Source: Centroberyx gerrardi
Taxonomy: Eukaryota > Chordata > Actinopteri > Beryciformes > Berycidae
Reading direction: 5' to 3'
DNA length: 64,000 nt
Assembly: GCF_048128805.1 (NCBI RefSeq)
Contig: NC_136002.1
Span: 33,991,542 to 34,055,541, forward strand
Part shown: positions 61,200 to 64,000 of the stretch, piece by piece
How the letters are laid out: the number at the start of each line of letters is the position of its first letter
Numbering within the stretch: position 1 is the stretch's first letter
The notes under the pieces: model-generated
The model's input: the letters and a program-made list of their open reading frames with translations, nothing else
Databases searched by the model: none
Told to the model about the DNA's origin: nothing
Program-made: the position numbers and the translations under genes

Positions 61200-61690
61200 G
61201 AATATACACATTTTTTAACTGCGATAGTTTCCACAATTTTTACACAATTTACACGTTACACATCATACTATACAGCTACTTCTTCTGTCTCTCAAAGTGT
61301 ATCTAAATGATGGGATTTTTAGTTTTTGAGCTATGAATGTTTGTTCAACACTAGTGCTATACTGTGTTTTACAGCAGTTTTCTCTCTTCAACAGCTTTGT
61401 TTTTTACACATATTTAAACTCTGATCATTTCCACAATTTAACACTACATACATGTATTTTACACCAAAATGTTCAGCTATTTCTTCTGTCACTCACATTT
61501 GTTCAACAGTGCTTTACAGTAATTTTGCTTTTTTTCAACAGCTTTTTCTTTTTGCACATGCAGTATTTAAACTGTAATAGTTCCCACAATTTTCATACTA
61601 CATACACATATTACACATCAAAATGTTCAGCTACGTCTTCTGTCACTAACAATGTAAATATCTAAGTGATGGGATTTGTAGTTTTTGCTA
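61200..61690. repeat. Degenerate tandem repeat, three ~150-200 bp units
   Basis: Three diverged copies beginning near 61208, 61407 and 61555, each with CACAT..TTAAACT, then TTCCACAATTT, ATTACACATCAAAATGTTCAG-like words and CTTCTGTCACTCAC. AT-rich and non-coding. Confidence 0.6.
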
Positions 61691-61695
61691 CCATA

Positions 61696-61743
61696 CATCA
61701 GTCACTGTAGATGTAGTTACCATTACATCTACAGTGACTGATG
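61696..61743. repeat. 20-bp perfect inverted repeat (hairpin)
   Basis: Arms 61696-61715 (CATCAGTCACTGTAGATGTA) and 61724-61743 are exact complements around an 8-base loop, GTTACCAT. The right arm runs straight into the CTA-rich microsatellite. Confidence 0.95.
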
Positions 61744-62150
61744 CTACTACTACTACTGCTACTACTACTACTACTACTTCTAATACTACTACTACTGCTA
61801 CTACTGCTACTACGACTACTTCTAATACTGCTACTACTACTACTACTACTACTACTGCTACTACTACTACTGCTGCAACTACTACTGCTACTACTATTGC
61901 TACTTCTACTGTTACTAATACTGCTGCCATTTTCAACTACTAATTCAACTACTTCAAACACTGAAACCTCTACTAGTATTATTGTTGTACTACTACTGCT
62001 GCTGCTACTACTACTACTGCTGCTACCACTGTTGCTACTTCTACTGTTTCTAATACTGATAGTCCAAATGCTACTACTACTGCTAATTATATTACTTCTA
62101 CTACTGATATTACAACTGCAGCTTTTACTACAGCCCATACTACTACAACC
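61741..62150. repeat. CTA/CTG-rich trinucleotide repeat
   Basis: About 400 bp of ACT, GCT and TCT triplets in irregular order. The open frames on both strands (poly-Leu, poly-Ser, poly-Thr, poly-Val) are artefacts. Confidence 0.93.
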
Positions 62151-62929
62151 TTTAAAAACATCATTACCTATCCTTCCATGTATTGATAACTAGAGGACTT
62201 TTGACTGTCAAATAAATTGCTTAAGTCAAATTTTAAAGACATTGAAACTTCTTCAAATTACTTCAAAATTTAGCCTTCTGTAGTTCATTTCAGTCTGCCA
62301 ACTCACGTAAACAGATTATTGAGAATGAATGCAAATGTAGTTTAGTATGGCGTCTAGGCTCTGATCCTGTCACTACCTGCGAGCATGCACCTAGCTAGCC
62401 TAAGAGAGGGGGAACTTCCCCCCCGGGGGAGACCTAGAATCACAGCCTACAGGTGGATGCTGGGGTGGAGGTGGGGATGATGAAATGATGTATGGTTAGC
62501 AGCGGCAATAACTGAGCAGCAGTAACCAGCAGTCTGAGCAGCGTAGCAGCAGCATGGCAATGCGAAGGTGTGTTAGCAGGTGCGGGAAGCTTAAATAGAC
62601 CGCCTTATTGAGAGGGGGGCGCTTGATAAGAGTTGTATGTGTGTATCACGTGACCGCAGCGCAACTCGAGTTGTCTGCCTGAACTAGCTTCGCAGGCTTC
62701 GCTCCATTTATTTGTTTATTTTGTCAGCGACCATGTACAAAAACATTAATCTCAGTTAATGAGGAGATGTTTTACACCAGATTTAGCTACTAGCTAAGTT
62801 CCATCTGTAGTCCTTTAGGCAGGTAGATAAAAATTGTGCAAAACACTTAAAATAAAAAAAATTCAGATTAGTAGGGAGCTTATTCCGATGAAAAAACTCT
62901 TGCTGAACCAATGAAGCGGAACATACCAT
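62151..62929. other. Region upstream of the Gypsy fragment
   Basis: Mixed DNA. 62410-62440 holds a GGGGGAACTTCCCCCC palindrome. The stretch 62580-62660 is GC-richer and could be an LTR or leader region of a retroelement, but I see no paired LTR or TG...CA boundary. Confidence 0.35.
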
Positions 62930-63004
62930 TCAAGAAAGAGGAGGGTGGAAAAGTCCAAGTGAGGTTGGCCTTTTTAGCAGCTGCCCAAAAGGCCTATAGC
63001 CAAT

Positions 63005-64000
63005 AGCCCCTTGGTCCATCCAAAACAATCTAATCGTACTAAACCAGATTCTGCGCAGACTTGCCATTACTGTCATGGACTGGGTCACTGGAAGGATGAA
63101 TGCCCTGTCCTTAGGTCCAAGTCTAGCTTTTCGGGCTATGGTAAACCTGGTTCTCAGGGTAGATTTGCTCCTGCTCCTGTGTTGTTCTGCTCTAGTGTCT
63201 CTCACTGCGGTGAGCCCGGCTGTGAGGTGGTGGAAACTGACAGCTATGATGATTTTAAACCTTTCATCACTGAGGGGTTTGTGTCAATGTGCGGCAGTGG
63301 GGAGAAGGTGCCGATTAAAATTTTGTGTGACACAGGGTCGAGATACTCGTTTGTGTTGGAATCTGTGTTGCCGTTTACATCAGAGTCGGCTACGGGGGAT
63401 ACTATTCTGATGAGAGGGATGGGGATGCGTGTGTTGTACCTATCCATAAATTGTGGCTTGGTTCCAAGTTGGTGCAGGGGGAGGTTGGTGTTGGTGTGCG
63501 TCCCGCGCTGCCTGTTGAGGGGGTGGCTTTGATCCTCGGTAATGATCTGGCTGGCAGTAAAGTTTGGCCTGATGTGCCAACGCCTCCTGTGGTTACTGCT
63601 ACGCCGCTGCTGTCAGGGGAGCCGGATGATAGCGCAGTTACGCACCCAGAGGTGTTTTCGGCATGCGCCATGACACGCGCTCAGAGTCGTGCTGAGGTTG
63701 AGTCACCTCCAGCTGTGCCAGAGCCAAGTAAGAATCCGGACTTGGATGTTATGGTTTCACTGTCTGATCTCCCTTTGTCTGTCTCCCGCAGTGAGTTGGT
63801 GGAGGAGCAACGCGCTGATCCGTCTCTTGCGGGGATGTTTGATCTTGTTCGTCTGGTGGGCGAGTTGAAAAGTGTTCAGGGGTATTTTCTTCAGGAGGAG
63901 CTTCTGGTAAGGAAATGGGTACCCTGCGGGGTCAGTTTTGTGGGCGACCCAATTGTTCAGGTGGTGGTGCCAACTAAATTCTGTGAGGCGGTGTTAAAAG
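63005..64000 (+). mobile_element. Ty3/Gypsy-type polyprotein fragment (nucleocapsid, protease, integrase start)
   Basis: Reading plus: a CCHC zinc knuckle (CHYCHGLGHWKDEC, bases 63062-63103), then an aspartic protease with KILCDTGSRYSFV (DTG at 63329-63337). After a frame change near 63425 it continues ALILGNDLAG, a protease C-terminal block, then an acidic linker and SRSELVEEQRADPSLAGMFD to LLVRKWV and VVVPTKFCEAVLK, which is the region just before the H2C2 zinc finger of integrase. This frame is still open at the window end. Going from protease to integrase without reverse transcriptase between them is the pol order of the Gmr1-like fish Gypsy group. There is no ATG in the first frame, so the element is 5'-truncated or decayed. 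Confidence 0.8.

Noticed and set aside
61688-62193. Poly-Leu, poly-Ser, poly-Thr and poly-Val frames
   Set aside because: Triplet-repeat artefacts.

Overview
The window looks like a teleost fish nuclear chromosome. It holds spliced vertebrate genes with GT/AG introns, fish-type olfactory receptor (OR) genes, very dense minisatellites, and fish-typical transposons (L2-like LINE, hAT, Harbinger, a tyrosine-recombinase retrotransposon and Ty3/Gypsy). There is one assembly gap of 200 N (6937-7136). I see no bacterial genes, CRISPR arrays, rRNA or tRNA genes.

Layout. 1-1533: an 11-bp minisatellite runs up to the last exon of LIPT2 (mitochondrial octanoyltransferase). 3660-19810: twelve recognisable exons of pgm2l1 (glucose-1,6-bisphosphate synthase), with a ninth or so of the protein hidden in or near the gap and at least seven different minisatellites in its introns. 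LIPT2 and PGM2L1 are also close neighbours in human (11q13.4), which supports the paralogue call. 19811-26500: 3' region of pgm2l1 with a 2.4-kb 28-bp minisatellite, then AT-rich intergenic DNA.

26505-46013: an OR cluster. One intact OR lies on the minus strand (26505-27434), followed by a tangle of GGTTGGGGTCACGTCA-type minisatellite blocks, an L2-like LINE, and two nearly identical OR genes (37107-38051 and 45069-46013). The two genes sit in copies of a ~7-kb duplication (32438-39790 and 40759-47752). An inverted copy of the first minisatellite block lies between them. A 1.7-kb hAT element has landed in the second copy; its empty target site is still visible in the first.

47640-55330: a four-layer transposon nest. 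A Harbinger-type transposase pseudogene is split by a hAT-Charlie-like element (8-bp target-site duplication). That element contains a minus-strand tyrosine-recombinase retrotransposon, whose recombinase ORF is in turn split by a solo LTR (5-bp target-site duplication). Two small palindromic MITEs lie in the hAT arm. 55331-64000: AT-rich DNA, one more intact OR (58240-59157), a CTA-rich microsatellite with a hairpin at its edge, and the start of a Ty3/Gypsy polyprotein cut by the window end.

The ORs are single-exon chemoreceptors, presumably expressed in olfactory neurons; LIPT2 and pgm2l1 are metabolic genes unrelated to them. No previously undescribed enzymatic system is evident. The most notable signals are (i) two very recent OR duplicates whose only five coding differences all change the protein, (ii) the minisatellite-bounded duplication and inversion history around them, and (iii) the fully resolved nested insertions. 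All comparisons were made by eye.
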